From positions 1-49,465 of the forward strand of contig CAMBNV010000010.1 in assembly GCA_945869195.1 (NCBI GenBank): 49,465 bases of DNA, read 5' to 3'. Of this stretch, positions 36,833 through 46,818 are shown piece after piece. The translations under genes and the position numbers were made by a program. This DNA is from Gemmatimonas phototrophica (GTDB taxonomy: Bacteria; Gemmatimonadota; Gemmatimonadetes; Gemmatimonadales; Gemmatimonadaceae). Within the stretch, counting starts at the first letter, position 1, and each line of letters opens with the position of its first letter. The notes below the pieces were generated by a model that saw only the letters and a list, made by a program, of their open reading frames with translations, searched no databases and was not told where the DNA came from.

Positions 36833-37399
36833 CTAGCGCACCGCCCACGTCGTAGCGAGATGCAACGTGCCCCACGAAATCGTGAGCGCGCCGGTCGCCG
36901 GCCCCAACGCCGGTGGCACCAGCGCGATCTGCAGCGACTCCTGCGCCTCATGGAGCGTGCGCACGGCAAGCGCCACCCGGACGAGGTCCTTGTCGACCAC
37001 GTACTCGGTGCCCCACTGCCCCGTATTCGTGTTGATGATCAGGAAGTACTGGCCGCCGGTGCGGATCGTGTAGAGCGAGTACGCCCCTGTGGGCACCGCC
37101 GCGCCACCGATGGTGAGATCGACTTCGGTGGTCAGGGTCGTCGAGCCGTTCGCCCCGGTGCGCCAGACGGTGCCGTCAGCGGCGAGTTCGATCGGCACCG
37201 CGCGGCCACGCGCATGCGGCTGCCCGTAATCAACCTTCACCGTCAGCGCGGTCGGTGCCGGCTGCCCGGCGACACGCGGAGGGCTGAGGCTGAGCACGGC
37301 GGTCGCCCGGGTGCTTGGCACGGCAGAGAGCTTCGGCGCCTGGGCGGAGAGGGGTGCCGTGATAAGGGCGGCGAGGGTCAGAGAAGAAAGAAGGCGCAT
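36833..37399 (-). CDS. Secreted DUF2911 domain protein
   Basis: From the ATG at 37399 the protein is 188 residues with a signal peptide (LLSSLTLAALITAPLSAQA). The DUF2911 core follows: VKVDYGQPHARGR, GTVWRTGANGSTTLTTEVDLTIGG, VPTGAYSLYTI and TNTGQWGTEYV. The family consists of exported beta-sandwich proteins of unknown function. The C-terminal end (GALTISWGTLHL) is also typical. It follows a GNAT gene on the same strand after an 82-nt gap. Confidence 0.82.
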   Translation of the reverse strand: MRLLSSLTLAALITAPLSAQAPKLSAVPSTRATAVLSLSPPRVAGQPAPTALTVKVDYGQPHARGRAVPIELAADGTVWRTGANGSTTLTTEVDLTIGGAAVPTGAYSLYTIRTGGQYFLIINTNTGQWGTEYVVDKDLVRVALAVRTLHEAQESLQIALVPPALGPATGALTISWGTLHLATTWAVR

Positions 37400-37481
37400 C
37401 GACCGAGGGGTTGTGAGGATTGATGGGTGGCCGGAGAGTGTCGAGCTCTCGAGAAAGATATGCTCGACACGGCGCTGCGGT

Positions 37482-38066
37482 TCATCCCTCGTTCCTACGG
37501 CCTGTAATCGCGCCAGCGGTCGCGCCTCCGGCAGTGCCGAGCCCATGCGTATACACGACGTCCTGCTCGAGCACCTCGCCGAACAGGAAGGGCTTCGTGC
37601 CCGCCACGCGGAAGCCGCTCTTTTCATAGAAACGCCGTGCTCGCGCGTTCTCCTCCCAGACGTTCAGCCAGACGGCGTCATGTCCACGCACAGTCGCCAA
37701 GTCCAAGGCCGCCCCCATGAGCTGTTGCGCGACGCCGCGTCCGTGCCACCGCCCACGGACGTAGAAGCGCACGATTTCAATGGGTCGTGCGGCGACGACG
37801 CAGTCGACCAGTCTCTCCGCATGGAGCCTGACGAAGCCCGCCCAGTCTCCAGCGGGCTCCCGGGCGGCGAGCACGGTGATCGCCGGGTCCTCGAGCTCGC
37901 GGCGCTGCTGCACCTCGCCGAACTCGCGAGCGACGTGGGCCGCCAAGTTCGATGGGACGGCGGTACGCGCGTACGCCTCGACAAAGGTCTCGGCGGCCAC
38001 GGTCGCGTACTGCGCCGCCTCATGCGGCGAGGCAGCGCGAATCTCAAGAATAAGAAGGTCGCTCAT
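37482..38066 (-). CDS. GNAT family N-acetyltransferase
   Basis: The 194-residue protein has a complete GNAT fold: beta-strand VLAAREPAGDWAGFVRL, acetyl-CoA-binding VRGRWHGRGVAQQLMGAAL (R/Q-x2-G-x-G/A), and WLNVWEENARARRFYEKSGFRVAG, the usual closing motif. The substrate cannot be inferred. The C-terminal 20 residues are Gly/Ala-rich. It starts 18 nt after the dipeptidase gene's stop on the same strand and may be its operon partner. Confidence 0.85.
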   Translation of the reverse strand: MSDLLILEIRAASPHEAAQYATVAAETFVEAYARTAVPSNLAAHVAREFGEVQQRRELEDPAITVLAAREPAGDWAGFVRLHAERLVDCVVAARPIEIVRFYVRGRWHGRGVAQQLMGAALDLATVRGHDAVWLNVWEENARARRFYEKSGFRVAGTKPFLFGEVLEQDVVYTHGLGTAGGATAGAITGRRNEG

Positions 38067-38084
38067 CGGCGTAAACTTACCCGC

Positions 38085-39299
38085 TCAGCGCGGGGCTCCG
38101 TCGAGCTGCTCCAGCGTCGCCGTGCTCGGCGGACGCGACGTACGCAGACGAGCCGAGACCTGCTCCGCGCGCGCGAAGGCCCGCAACACATTTTCGCCGG
38201 CGAGCTTCTTCATGTCGGGCTCGCTCCAGCCGCGTCTCGAGAGTTCGGCAAAGAGCCGCGGGTACGCGGCGACGTCCTCCAGGCCCTCGACCACCTCGGT
38301 GATCCCGTCGAAGTCACCGCCGAGCCCCACCTGGTCGACGCCGGCCACGCGCCGCACATGCTCAATGTGATCGGCGACCTGTGCGAGCGTTGCGCGCGGT
38401 GCGGGGCCCCTGCGCTGTGCCGCCGGCGTGCGGTTCCACGCGATGAGCGCCTGGGAGGAGAAGCCGGGCACGAAGGTGATCATCACCACCCCGCCATTCT
38501 GTTTGAGTCGCGCGAGGACGGCGTCGGGGACGTTGCGAACATGATCGGCCAGCGCGCGTGCATTGGAGTGGGAGAAGATCACGGGCGCCTCGGCAACGTC
38601 GAGTGCGTCCATCATGGTCGCGGGAGAGACGTGCGAGAGATCGACGAGCATGCCGAGGCGGTTCATCTCGCGCACGACCTCTTTGCCAAACGCGCTGAGG
38701 CCGTCATGGCGCGCAACGTCGGCGGCGGCGTCGGCCCAGTCGAGCGTCTGGTTGTGCGTGAGGGTCATGTAGCGACCACCCATATCGTAGAACGTCCGGA
38801 GTGCGCCGAGTGAGTTCTCGATCGCATGGCCGCCCTCGAGACCGAGGGCCGAGCCAATCCGGCCACGGGCGAACGCCTGCCGGAAGCCAGCGGCGGTAGT
38901 GACCAACTCGAATCGCTCGGGATACTTCGCGATCACGCGGCGCGCGATGTCGATCTGCTCGAGTTGCACTTTCGCGAAGCCCAGTCGCGCGACGCTCGTG
39001 TCGCCGGGGATGTAGACCGACCAGAACTGCCCACCGAGGTGACCGGCGGCGAGGCGCGCGAGGTCTGTGTGCCCGACCGTGGTGCGGCGGAGGTCGTAGG
39101 CCTCCACGTCGTGCGGCGCGGTCTTCGACTCGCGGATCGCCCACGGCAGATCGTTGTGACCGTCAATGAGCGGTGACGAACTGAGCACGCGAAGTGCGCG
39201 CGCCATGTGCTCGTCTTTCGTCGCGACCGCGGCACCCTGTGCGTGCACGGAGACGGCGGAGAGAAGCAGGAACGAAGAGACAACTAACGTGCGGCGCAT
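38085..39299 (-). CDS. Secreted M19 membrane dipeptidase (renal dipeptidase family)
   Basis: From the ATG at 39299 the protein has 404 residues and starts directly with a signal peptide (TLVVSSFLLLSAVSVHAQG). The two-zinc site of M19 dipeptidases is readable: LIDGHNDLPWAI, LEGGHAIENSLGAL, LVDLSHVS and FSHSNARALADH, with the substrate region DQVGLGGDFDGI near the end. It hydrolyses dipeptides, including D-amino-acid dipeptides, outside the cytoplasm. The frame is open 11 codons further upstream, but that would displace the signal peptide. Confidence 0.92.
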   Translation of the reverse strand: MRRTLVVSSFLLLSAVSVHAQGAAVATKDEHMARALRVLSSSPLIDGHNDLPWAIRESKTAPHDVEAYDLRRTTVGHTDLARLAAGHLGGQFWSVYIPGDTSVARLGFAKVQLEQIDIARRVIAKYPERFELVTTAAGFRQAFARGRIGSALGLEGGHAIENSLGALRTFYDMGGRYMTLTHNQTLDWADAAADVARHDGLSAFGKEVVREMNRLGMLVDLSHVSPATMMDALDVAEAPVIFSHSNARALADHVRNVPDAVLARLKQNGGVVMITFVPGFSSQALIAWNRTPAAQRRGPAPRATLAQVADHIEHVRRVAGVDQVGLGGDFDGITEVVEGLEDVAAYPRLFAELSRRGWSEPDMKKLAGENVLRAFARAEQVSARLRTSRPPSTATLEQLDGAPR

Positions 39300-39406
39300 G
39301 AGGGGATCGGTTCGGGTCGGATGCAAGCTCACCAGCGCGGGACCCGAGTGAGCGGGTGCGTCCGCCCTCCTTCAGGTCGTGATCATTACAGGCCCTGCCC
39401 GCCGCC

Positions 39407-42094
39407 TCAGCGGCGGCTCGTGTCCGCCGCCAACTTCGGTGTCGTCCAAAATCCGCTCGTGGACTTCGCTTTCTCCGCCACCTCGCGGCCGTAGAGCGCC
39501 GCGTTGAATACCAGACGGAACAGCCCAACGGTCTGGCCACGCCACTGCGGACGAAACCCGATCAGCACCACATGCCCGCGCTCGTGCTTCACGTCGAGTG
39601 CGGCCGCCGTCCCCTGCAGGTATTTCTCGCCAAGTAGATAACCGGAGAGGAGTGGTGAACCCGCAGGCGCATAGCGCGCCAGTGCGCTGCCTTGAAACCC
39701 GTCGGTGGTCGCAAAGGCAGGACTCCGATCGAAGAACACTTTCGCGCGGTCCGGCATCCCCGCCATGACCGGATGCGCGACGTCGGTAACGACCTCGAGG
39801 ATCGAGCCGCTGGCAAAGAACTGTTTGCTCGTGAGCCCGGCCAGCACATTGCGCACCGGGAGATGCAACGCGTCAATCGCGAACTGCGTGCTGGCGTTAA
39901 GCGCGACCATGGTACCGCCGTTGCGCACGAACGCATCGAGCGCGCGCACGCCCGCGTCGTCCATACCGCCCTCCAGGATCGGCGGCACGCTGCCGGGCTG
40001 GAACCCGCTGCGAAGCGTCGCCGCGCGATCAGAGGCGAAAATCATCACGTCAAACCGTGACGTGAGCTCCCCCGCCTGCAGATCGCTATTGGTGATGACG
40101 GTATACGAGAACTCCTGTCCGTCGAGGAGCCACTCCGTCCAGCCTTCATCCATGCTTGGCACGAGTGAACGGAAGAGCGCGATGCGCGCCCGCACCGGCG
40201 CACTCGCGGCGTCGGGGGTGAGACGTTCGGCCCGCAGTCCGAGGGCATTCGCCCAGCCGTCGAGCGTACCCGCCGCGACGCCCGAGATGACATAGCGTCC
40301 GCCCTGCGCACGCACCGTCCCGCCGGCGGCGAGCGCACGGTTGATCAGCGTGAAAGCCGCGTTCTGTGCCGGATCGACCGCGAGCGCTGGCCCAGTGCCG
40401 GTAATCCGCGCTGCGGGCAACGCGATGCCCGCCGCAATCGCGCTCGTAGTGAGCGGCGCCGACGGCGCACTCGTGTCAGTCGCTCTCCCTTCGACCGGTT
40501 GCAGTGCGGAGACCACGTCGGCCGCGAGTGGCAGGCGCGCCTCGAGCACGCGCACATCCATCAGGTACGGGAGCGTCCAACCGGCCGCGTCATACGGGGG
40601 CTCGGGCGCGCCGTCCTGGCCATCGCGCAGGTCAGGGTACTCCTGTCGGTCGAAGAGCTGCCGCACCAGCTCGGCGAACTCCTGATCCATCGGGATCACC
40701 CAGGTGCCCCTGGGCTGCTTGATCCCCGCATGGACCACGTCGCGCGAAAGTTGACTGACGCGCACCCCGAGAAACGCGAGTCGCTGTAGCAATGCCACTG
40801 CGGCACCCGGATCGCGCTGGGCTTGCGGGACGAAGTACGCGTACGGCGGTGCCTTGCGGTAGCGCGCGATGGCGTCGCGTCCGGCCTGGTACCGATTCCA
40901 GAGCAGGTCCTCGCGATACTTGGCCGCGTAGTCGAGGGTGGCGATCGACGCCGTCTCCATGTAGTCCACCGCGTCCCGCAGGCGCCACCAGCCCCCCTTC
41001 CACGGACTGGCGTAGAGCGACTGGGCGCGAAGGTCGCGGTACTCCGCGGGGAAGTCGCTCACCGTGTAGAAGCCGGGCGTCGCGTAACTAAAGAGCGCGG
41101 TCTCGGTCCAATAGGCCGCGATGTTCTGCAGCATCGGCATGTAGTCGATGTAGCCAGGGTACCAGGCGTCGAACCCCTTCCCCATGTGCGTGGCGCCCAC
41201 CTGCCCGTTGGTCTCGAGCGCCTGCGCGATGGTCATGCCGATCGTGTTCACCTCGCGCGACATGAGCCCAGGCGCACGCGTGGCGATCGGCTCGGCAAAC
41301 GGCGGCAACCAGATACGCGTCGGAAATGGCGCCGTCTGGTGCTGTACGTAGATGATCTGCGGCTCCCAGTGCCGCCAGGTCCGCGCCACCACACGCGACT
41401 CCACAACATTGAGCATGTATGCGTCGCGATTATTGTCGTGGCCGATGTACTTCTGGTAGAGCGAGTCGAGCGGCGCCGTCTCGTAGGGCGTGCCAACGTT
41501 TTTCTCATACCAGTGGACGACGATGTCCTGCCCGTCGGGGTTGATTGACGGCCAGAGTAGCAGCACCGTTTCGTCGAGGATCGCGCGAGTCCGCGCATCG
41601 TCGCGCGTGAGGAGATCGTAGGCGAGCTGGATGGTGTGCTGCGAGCCCGCGATCTCGGAGGCATGCAAACCACCACTGATGTCAACAAAGGCTTTGCCTT
41701 CGTGCGCGAGCGCACGGGCCTGTTCGTCGGTGAGGCCTGCCGGATGCGCGATCCGCTGCGCAATCGTCCGCAACCGCTCGAGGTTTGCGAGGTTAGCCGG
41801 AGACGAGATGACCGCCAGCATCCACGCCTTCCCGTTGGAGGTCTGACCGACGTCCAAGAGCTTGATGCGATCGCTAGAGGCCGCGAGCTGTCGGAAGTAG
41901 GCGATCGACTTGTCGTAGTCGATGAGCTTGAAGTCCGCGCCGACGGCGTGACCAAATGCGGTCTCGGGCGCTGGGATAGCGGTGCGCGGTGCGGTGCGCG
42001 GTGCGGTACGCTGGGCGGCCAGCGGGGTCGCACAGCCTGCGGCGACCGATGCGGCGCACAGAACGATCGCCGAGGCGCGAATCAGTGTATGCAT
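39407..42094 (-). CDS. Secreted M14 family zinc carboxypeptidase
   Basis: The 895-residue protein starts with an export signal containing a possible lipobox (AAGC at 18-21), then a repeat-coded RTAPRTAPRTA stretch. The carboxypeptidase domain comes next: GKAWMLAVISS and the zinc motif in GGLHASEIAGSQ (H144, E147), followed by LLWPSINPDGQD with the substrate-binding residues. The remaining 500 residues include strand-rich regions and a C-terminal GATase-like/Ig-like half common in large bacterial M14 enzymes. It removes C-terminal residues from peptides outside the cell. Its neighbours are the M19 dipeptidase and a stress protein. Confidence 0.88.
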   Translation of the reverse strand: MHTLIRASAIVLCAASVAAGCATPLAAQRTAPRTAPRTAIPAPETAFGHAVGADFKLIDYDKSIAYFRQLAASSDRIKLLDVGQTSNGKAWMLAVISSPANLANLERLRTIAQRIAHPAGLTDEQARALAHEGKAFVDISGGLHASEIAGSQHTIQLAYDLLTRDDARTRAILDETVLLLWPSINPDGQDIVVHWYEKNVGTPYETAPLDSLYQKYIGHDNNRDAYMLNVVESRVVARTWRHWEPQIIYVQHQTAPFPTRIWLPPFAEPIATRAPGLMSREVNTIGMTIAQALETNGQVGATHMGKGFDAWYPGYIDYMPMLQNIAAYWTETALFSYATPGFYTVSDFPAEYRDLRAQSLYASPWKGGWWRLRDAVDYMETASIATLDYAAKYREDLLWNRYQAGRDAIARYRKAPPYAYFVPQAQRDPGAAVALLQRLAFLGVRVSQLSRDVVHAGIKQPRGTWVIPMDQEFAELVRQLFDRQEYPDLRDGQDGAPEPPYDAAGWTLPYLMDVRVLEARLPLAADVVSALQPVEGRATDTSAPSAPLTTSAIAAGIALPAARITGTGPALAVDPAQNAAFTLINRALAAGGTVRAQGGRYVISGVAAGTLDGWANALGLRAERLTPDAASAPVRARIALFRSLVPSMDEGWTEWLLDGQEFSYTVITNSDLQAGELTSRFDVMIFASDRAATLRSGFQPGSVPPILEGGMDDAGVRALDAFVRNGGTMVALNASTQFAIDALHLPVRNVLAGLTSKQFFASGSILEVVTDVAHPVMAGMPDRAKVFFDRSPAFATTDGFQGSALARYAPAGSPLLSGYLLGEKYLQGTAAALDVKHERGHVVLIGFRPQWRGQTVGLFRLVFNAALYGREVAEKAKSTSGFWTTPKLAADTSRR
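41979..42014. repeat. 12-bp tandem repeat within the M14 peptidase gene
   Basis: gcggtgcgcggt occurs twice (41979-41990, 41991-42002) with a degenerate third copy (42003-42014). On the coding strand it encodes RTAP repeats just after the signal peptide. The unit is a multiple of three, so copy number changes keep the frame. Confidence 0.8.
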
Positions 42095-42133
42095 AACAGA
42101 ACGATGCGGCGGCGCGCGCGCTTCGTCCAGCCG

Positions 42134-42592
42134 CTACTCGGCCGCAGCGCTCCCCACGAACTGCTCCGGATCGCCACGCACCAACAGCACCGGCACCATC
42201 GAGCGGTGCCGCACGTCGTTGGCGACCGAGCCATGGATCAGGTCGCCGAAAAACCGATGGCCGTGCGTGCTCATCGCGATCAGATCGCACCGCTCCCGCT
42301 CGGCCGCGGAGGCGATCTCCGTCGCCGGGTCGCCGCAGCCGAGCACGGCATCGGCGACAAAGCCCTCGCGCCGGAGCGCGCTGGCCTGTTCGTCGAGATA
42401 GGCGCGATCCTTCCGCATCTCCTCACTCTCGCGCAGGTCGAGCTGGGCCACATTGCGCGCCGCGAATCCATCGGCGACGTGGATGAGCAGCAGTGCGCTG
42501 CCGTGGATCCGCGCCAGCTGTCGCACATGATGCAGGATAATGCGGTCCCAGCGACTGTGCTCCAATGGGACCAGAATCCGGGCGTACATCAC
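42134..42592 (-). CDS. Universal stress protein (UspA family)
   Basis: The 152-residue single-domain protein starts with [14 protein letters not shown], the first USP strand and loop, and ends with the nucleotide-binding region [21 protein letters not shown]...VPVLLVRG. The G-x2-G-x9-G(S/T) ATP motif is only partly kept, so ATP binding is uncertain. Its ATG overlaps the TGA of the Nramp transporter gene by 4 nt, so the two are co-translated; a role in metal or oxidative stress is an inference from that linkage. Confidence 0.88.
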   Translation of the reverse strand: MMYARILVPLEHSRWDRIILHHVRQLARIHGSALLLIHVADGFAARNVAQLDLRESEEMRKDRAYLDEQASALRREGFVADAVLGCGDPATEIASAAERERCDLIAMSTHGHRFFGDLIHGSVANDVRHRSMVPVLLVRGDPEQFVGSAAAE

Positions 42593-43950
42593 AGCACTCC
42601 TGCGGTGAAGGTCTGTATGAGCAACCAGACGTTGAGCGACGCGATCACGCTGGCGACGCCCCAGGAGAGCCCCTTGAGCCAGCGCGGATTCACGAAGCTG
42701 CCCATCTTCAGCTTGTCACTCGTGAACATGACGAGCGGAAAGACAGCAAACGAGAGCTGAAGCGAGAGGATCACCTGGCTCAGAATGAGGAGCTTGGCGG
42801 TCCCTGAGTCGCCGTAAATCACGCTCACGATGACCGCCGGGACAATCGCAATCGCGCGTGTGATCAGTCGGCGCAGCCACGGCTGCAGGCGGATATCGAG
42901 AAAGCCTTCCATGACGATCTGTCCGGCGAGCGTGCCGGTCAAGGTCGAGTTCTGCCCGCTCGCGAGGAGCGCGAGGGCGAAAACCGTGCTGGCGGCGCCC
43001 ACACCGAGGAGTGGAGTGAGGAGCTGATACGCCTCCTGGATCTCGGCGACCTCGGTGTTGCCGGACGTATGGAAGGTCGCGGCGGCGACGATGAGAATTG
43101 CCGCATTAATGAAGAGTGCGATGGAGAGGGCGATGGTTGAGTCGATGAACGCGTACTTGACCGCCTCCTGCTTCCCCGCGAGCGTCTCGTCGTAGCGCCG
43201 CGTCTGCACAATCGAACTGTGCAGGTAGAGATTGTGCGGCATCACCGTCGCGCCAAGGATCCCGATCGCGATGTACAGCTGGCCTGGGTCGGTGAGAATC
43301 GAGCGGCTGGGCACGAAGCCCGCGGCGATCCCGGCTATGTCTGGACGCGAGATGATTATCTCGAAGAGGAAACAGGCACCGACGGTCGCGACTAACGTGA
43401 TGACGAGCGCTTCGAGCATGCGAAAGCCGCGTTGCTGCAGCATCAGAATTATCAGCACGTCGAGCGCGGTGATGATGATGCCCCACGTGAGCGGGATCCC
43501 AAAGAGCAGGTTGAGCGCGATCGCCGTGCCGATCACCTCGGCCAAGTCGCAGGCGGCGATCGCGACCTCGCAGAGCACCCAGAGGATGAACGACACGGGG
43601 CGCGAATAATGGTCGCGGCAGGCCTGGGCCAGATCGCGACCGGTAACGATGCCGAGTTTGCAGGAGAGCCCCTGCAGGAGGATCGCCATGAGGTTCGAGA
43701 TCAGGATCACGCTGAGCAGCGTGTATCCATATTTGGAACCGCCAGCCAGGTCGGTGGCCCAGTTGCCCGGATCCATGTAGCCGACGGCGACCAGGTAACC
43801 CGGTCCGGCAAACGCGATCATCTTGCGGAACCAGCCGCCTCCCGAAACCGGGATTGAGCGGTAGACCTCGCTCAGCGAGGGTGTGGTGCGCGAATGACGC
43901 CAGCCATCGCTGTGGTGCGGAAGGCTGCCGCGAGGAGGAATCGTCGCCAT
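42589..43950 (-). CDS. mntH: Nramp family divalent metal (Mn2+/Fe2+) transporter
   Basis: The 453-residue inner-membrane protein has 11 hydrophobic segments and the Nramp metal-site motifs [14 protein letters not shown] (TM1, Asp and Asn ligands) and [11 protein letters not shown] (TM6, with the typical MPH), plus [25 protein letters not shown]. It imports manganese or iron with protons. The cytoplasmic N-terminus of about 35 residues is His/Ser-rich. It is followed by a USP gene with a 4-nt overlap. A promoter/operator candidate lies directly upstream. Confidence 0.93.
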   Translation of the reverse strand: MATIPPRGSLPHHSDGWRHSRTTPSLSEVYRSIPVSGGGWFRKMIAFAGPGYLVAVGYMDPGNWATDLAGGSKYGYTLLSVILISNLMAILLQGLSCKLGIVTGRDLAQACRDHYSRPVSFILWVLCEVAIAACDLAEVIGTAIALNLLFGIPLTWGIIITALDVLIILMLQQRGFRMLEALVITLVATVGACFLFEIIISRPDIAGIAAGFVPSRSILTDPGQLYIAIGILGATVMPHNLYLHSSIVQTRRYDETLAGKQEAVKYAFIDSTIALSIALFINAAILIVAAATFHTSGNTEVAEIQEAYQLLTPLLGVGAASTVFALALLASGQNSTLTGTLAGQIVMEGFLDIRLQPWLRRLITRAIAIVPAVIVSVIYGDSGTAKLLILSQVILSLQLSFAVFPLVMFTSDKLKMGSFVNPRWLKGLSWGVASVIASLNVWLLIQTFTAGVL

Positions 43951-43954
43951 TGGC

Positions 43955-43985
43955 GATATTTAGCATATACGAACTTTAATATCAA
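43955..43985 (-). promoter_or_regulatory. Promoter and candidate operator of mntH
   Basis: On the minus strand TTGATA (43985-43980), a 17-bp spacer and TAAATA (43962-43957) lie six bases before the ATG at 43950, predicting a leaderless mRNA. An inverted repeat GATATT...AATATC (43955-43960 and 43978-43983) spans both elements. This A+T-rich block stands out from the surrounding G+C-rich DNA and could bind a metalloregulator such as MntR or Fur; no regulator gene is nearby. Confidence 0.5.
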
Positions 43986-44155
43986 GCCCCACCAAACCAA
44001 GGGCCTGCCTGTGCGGCACTCTCGCCTCGCTTTGACGCCCCGCAGCGCCCCTCCACGCGGCGACACCGCGTCAACGAACAGCCCCCGAGAGGCGTAAAAG
44101 AGGCGTTGCCCTACTTGGCAGTGTGCTGCCCCTATTCCCCTCTGTTCCGTCGATT

Positions 44156-46795
44156 ATGCCGCTGCACGCTCGAGTGCTCGTTCGTTCCTTCCTCCGTTCT
44201 ACCGTCGTCTTGCTTGCGATTGCGACTCCCCTCAGTTCCCAGAGCTCCGACAAGCGGGCGCAGGCGGAGCGCATTGAGCGCACGGAGGCCCCGAAGATCG
44301 ACGGGCGGTTGGACGAACCGATCTGGCAGGGTGGGGCGCTGATCGAGGACTTTCAGCAGCAGCGGCCAATCGAGGGGGCTGCCCCGACCGAGCGTACGCG
44401 CGTCTACATCCGCTACGACGACGAGGCGATCTATTTGGGCGCGCGGATGTTCCGGGACCGTCCGCAGGATATCAGTCGCGCGATCACGCGCCGCGACGGC
44501 TACGGAAACGCCGAGCGCCTCCAGGTGACATTCGACACCAACCACGACCTGCGCACCGGGTACGGGTTTACCGTCTCGGCCTCGGGCGTGCGTGGCGACT
44601 TTCACCACTCGGCGGATGACGAGATGCGGGGACGCGAGGCCCAGTTCGACCCCGTCTGGTCAGCGAACGCCGTCATCGATTCGCTCGGATGGACCGCCGA
44701 GATGCGGATTCCGTTCTCGCAAATTCGTTTTCCGAACGCCGAGACGCAGGAGTGGGGATTCCAGATCGACCGATGGATGCCCGACAAGAACGAGGACCTG
44801 CAGTGGATCGTGATCCCGTCCAGCCAGAACGGGTACATCTCGCGTTTCGGCACCCTGACCGGGATCAAGGGGGTGCGCGCGTCGCGGCCGGCGGAGTTCT
44901 TGCCGTACGTCGCAGCTGACGCCAAAAAGTCCGCGGTGGTGGACGCGCTGAACCCGTTCCGTGAGGGGACGAAGGCGCGCGCTGGAGTCGACGCCAAGTT
45001 CGGGATCGGAACGAATCTCACGGTCGACGCGACGATCAACCCCGACTTCGGGCAGGTGGAGGGCGATCCCGCCGAAGTCAATCTCACGGCGTTCGAAACG
45101 ATTGTTGAAGAGCGGCGACCGTTCTTCACCGAGGGCGCGCAGCTGCTCCGCCTTGAGGGACCGAACTACTTCTATTCGCGCCGGATTGGCGCTGCCCCGC
45201 ATCTCTCGGCGTCCGGCGACTTCGTCGACCAGCCGCGCGCGAGCACGATCCTCGGCGCCGCGAAGCTCACCGGGCGTACGAGCTCGCGACTCTCGGTCGG
45301 GGCCCTGCTCGCGACCACGGGCCGTGTAGAGGCGCGCGTGTTCGAACAGGACAGCAACTTCACTGACCGAGTCACGGTCGAGCCGCAGACCGAGTACGCG
45401 GTGGTCCGGTTGCAGCAGGAGCTCGGACGGCAGGCCTCTACGGTAGGCGGCATGTTCACCGCGATGCGCCGCGAGATGGACGGGCGGGCAAACCTCTCGA
45501 ATGCGCTGACGCGCGAGGCCTACTCCGGCGGCATCGACTGGCGAGTCCGGTTTCAGCAGGGTCGCTACGCGATCAGCGGCTGGACGGGGTTCAGTTACAT
45601 CGCCGGTGACTCGCTCGCGCTCGCGCGGGTGCAGCGCTCGAGTGCGCACTACTTCCAACGCCCCGACGCGGAGCACCTCGACTACGACACCTCGCGCGGA
45701 TCGCTCGCGGGACTCACGGCCTCCCTACGGGCGGACAAGGATGCCGGCGAGCATATCCTCTGGGGCATTCAGGTCAACACCGAGTCACCGGGCTACGAGG
45801 TGAACGACGTGGGCCGCGTGCAGTCGACCGATGACGTCGACTATAACGCCGACATCCAGCTGCGCGAAACACGGCCCGGCCTGTATTTCCAGAACTGGCG
45901 CGTTGGTGTGATGACGAAGGGTGCCTTCAACTACGCGCGCGAACGCACGGATCATGAGTGGAGCCTCACCAGCTCGCTCACCTTCAAGAACCTCTGGTCA
46001 CTCAACCTCACCGCGCGCGTGTCCCCCTCGACGCTCGACGACGGGCTCACGCGCGGCGGTCCCATGATGACCAGCGCGGCTTCGACGGGCCAGGATATCC
46101 GTCTCAACAGCCCGTATGGCGGCAAGAGATCCTACCGACTCAACTCCACCTTCAGCCGCGACGAGCTCGGCGGCTATCGCGGTTCGTTCGGCGGGAGCAT
46201 CACGGTCCGGCCGACGCCGCGATGGCAGACGTCGTTCGAGCCGAACTTCTCGCACAGCACCGACTCCCGTCAGTACGTGACGAGCATCGCCAACGTCTCC
46301 TCCACTGAGACCTTCGGACGTCGGTACGTTTTTGCCTTCGTGGACCGCGTGACGATCTCGCTCAAGACGCGGGTCAACTACGCGTTCTCACCGGCGTTGA
46401 CGCTGGAGGGATACGTGGAGCCGTTCGTCGCGAGCGGCCAGTACCGCGACTTTGGGGAGTTGCGCGCCCCACGCGCGAACGCCCTGCGCACCTTCGGCAC
46501 CGAAGGCACGAGCATCGTCGACAGCAGTGGCCGGTACACAGTCTCGGGTGGCGGCACGGCATTTTCGCTCTCCAATCCAAACTTCAGCGTGCTGTCGTTG
46601 CGGTCAAACGTCGTGCTCCGGTGGGAGTGGAACCCGGGCAGCACCTTCTTCTTGGTCTGGCAGCAGAGCCGACGCGCCGCCGACGCAGTGGCGGATCCAG
46701 TCCGATTCGTTGACCTCCGCAACACCGGGCGGGCACGCGGTGACAACTTCCTATCCATCAAAATGAGCTACTGGTTGCCGATCGGCCGGCGATAA
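44156..46795 (+). CDS. Secreted CBM9-like / DUF5916 outer-membrane protein
   Basis: From the ATG at 44156 the protein has 879 residues with a signal peptide (STVVLLAIATPLSSQS). The N-terminal 200 residues are a CBM9-like carbohydrate-binding module (KIDGRLDEPIWQGG, YIRYDDEAIYLGARM, TFDTNHDLRTGYGFTVSASG). The long C-terminal DUF5916 region (about 220-879) is rich in alternating aromatic strands, as expected of an outer-membrane beta-barrel, ending in MSYWLPIGRR. Homologues of this architecture are common in Bacteroidetes-type and soil phyla and are of unknown function. It is convergent with the HEPN-like gene. Confidence 0.85.
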   Translation: MPLHARVLVRSFLRSTVVLLAIATPLSSQSSDKRAQAERIERTEAPKIDGRLDEPIWQGGALIEDFQQQRPIEGAAPTERTRVYIRYDDEAIYLGARMFRDRPQDISRAITRRDGYGNAERLQVTFDTNHDLRTGYGFTVSASGVRGDFHHSADDEMRGREAQFDPVWSANAVIDSLGWTAEMRIPFSQIRFPNAETQEWGFQIDRWMPDKNEDLQWIVIPSSQNGYISRFGTLTGIKGVRASRPAEFLPYVAADAKKSAVVDALNPFREGTKARAGVDAKFGIGTNLTVDATINPDFGQVEGDPAEVNLTAFETIVEERRPFFTEGAQLLRLEGPNYFYSRRIGAAPHLSASGDFVDQPRASTILGAAKLTGRTSSRLSVGALLATTGRVEARVFEQDSNFTDRVTVEPQTEYAVVRLQQELGRQASTVGGMFTAMRREMDGRANLSNALTREAYSGGIDWRVRFQQGRYAISGWTGFSYIAGDSLALARVQRSSAHYFQRPDAEHLDYDTSRGSLAGLTASLRADKDAGEHILWGIQVNTESPGYEVNDVGRVQSTDDVDYNADIQLRETRPGLYFQNWRVGVMTKGAFNYARERTDHEWSLTSSLTFKNLWSLNLTARVSPSTLDDGLTRGGPMMTSAASTGQDIRLNSPYGGKRSYRLNSTFSRDELGGYRGSFGGSITVRPTPRWQTSFEPNFSHSTDSRQYVTSIANVSSTETFGRRYVFAFVDRVTISLKTRVNYAFSPALTLEGYVEPFVASGQYRDFGELRAPRANALRTFGTEGTSIVDSSGRYTVSGGGTAFSLSNPNFSVLSLRSNVVLRWEWNPGSTFFLVWQQSRRAADAVADPVRFVDLRNTGRARGDNFLSIKMSYWLPIGRR

Positions 46796-46818
46796 ACCAC
46801 TGGGTTGCGTACGCCGCG

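Noticed and set aside
37311-38813. Long plus-strand frame across the DUF2911, GNAT and dipeptidase genes
   Set aside because: Antisense to three recognised genes and lacks any recognisable domain.
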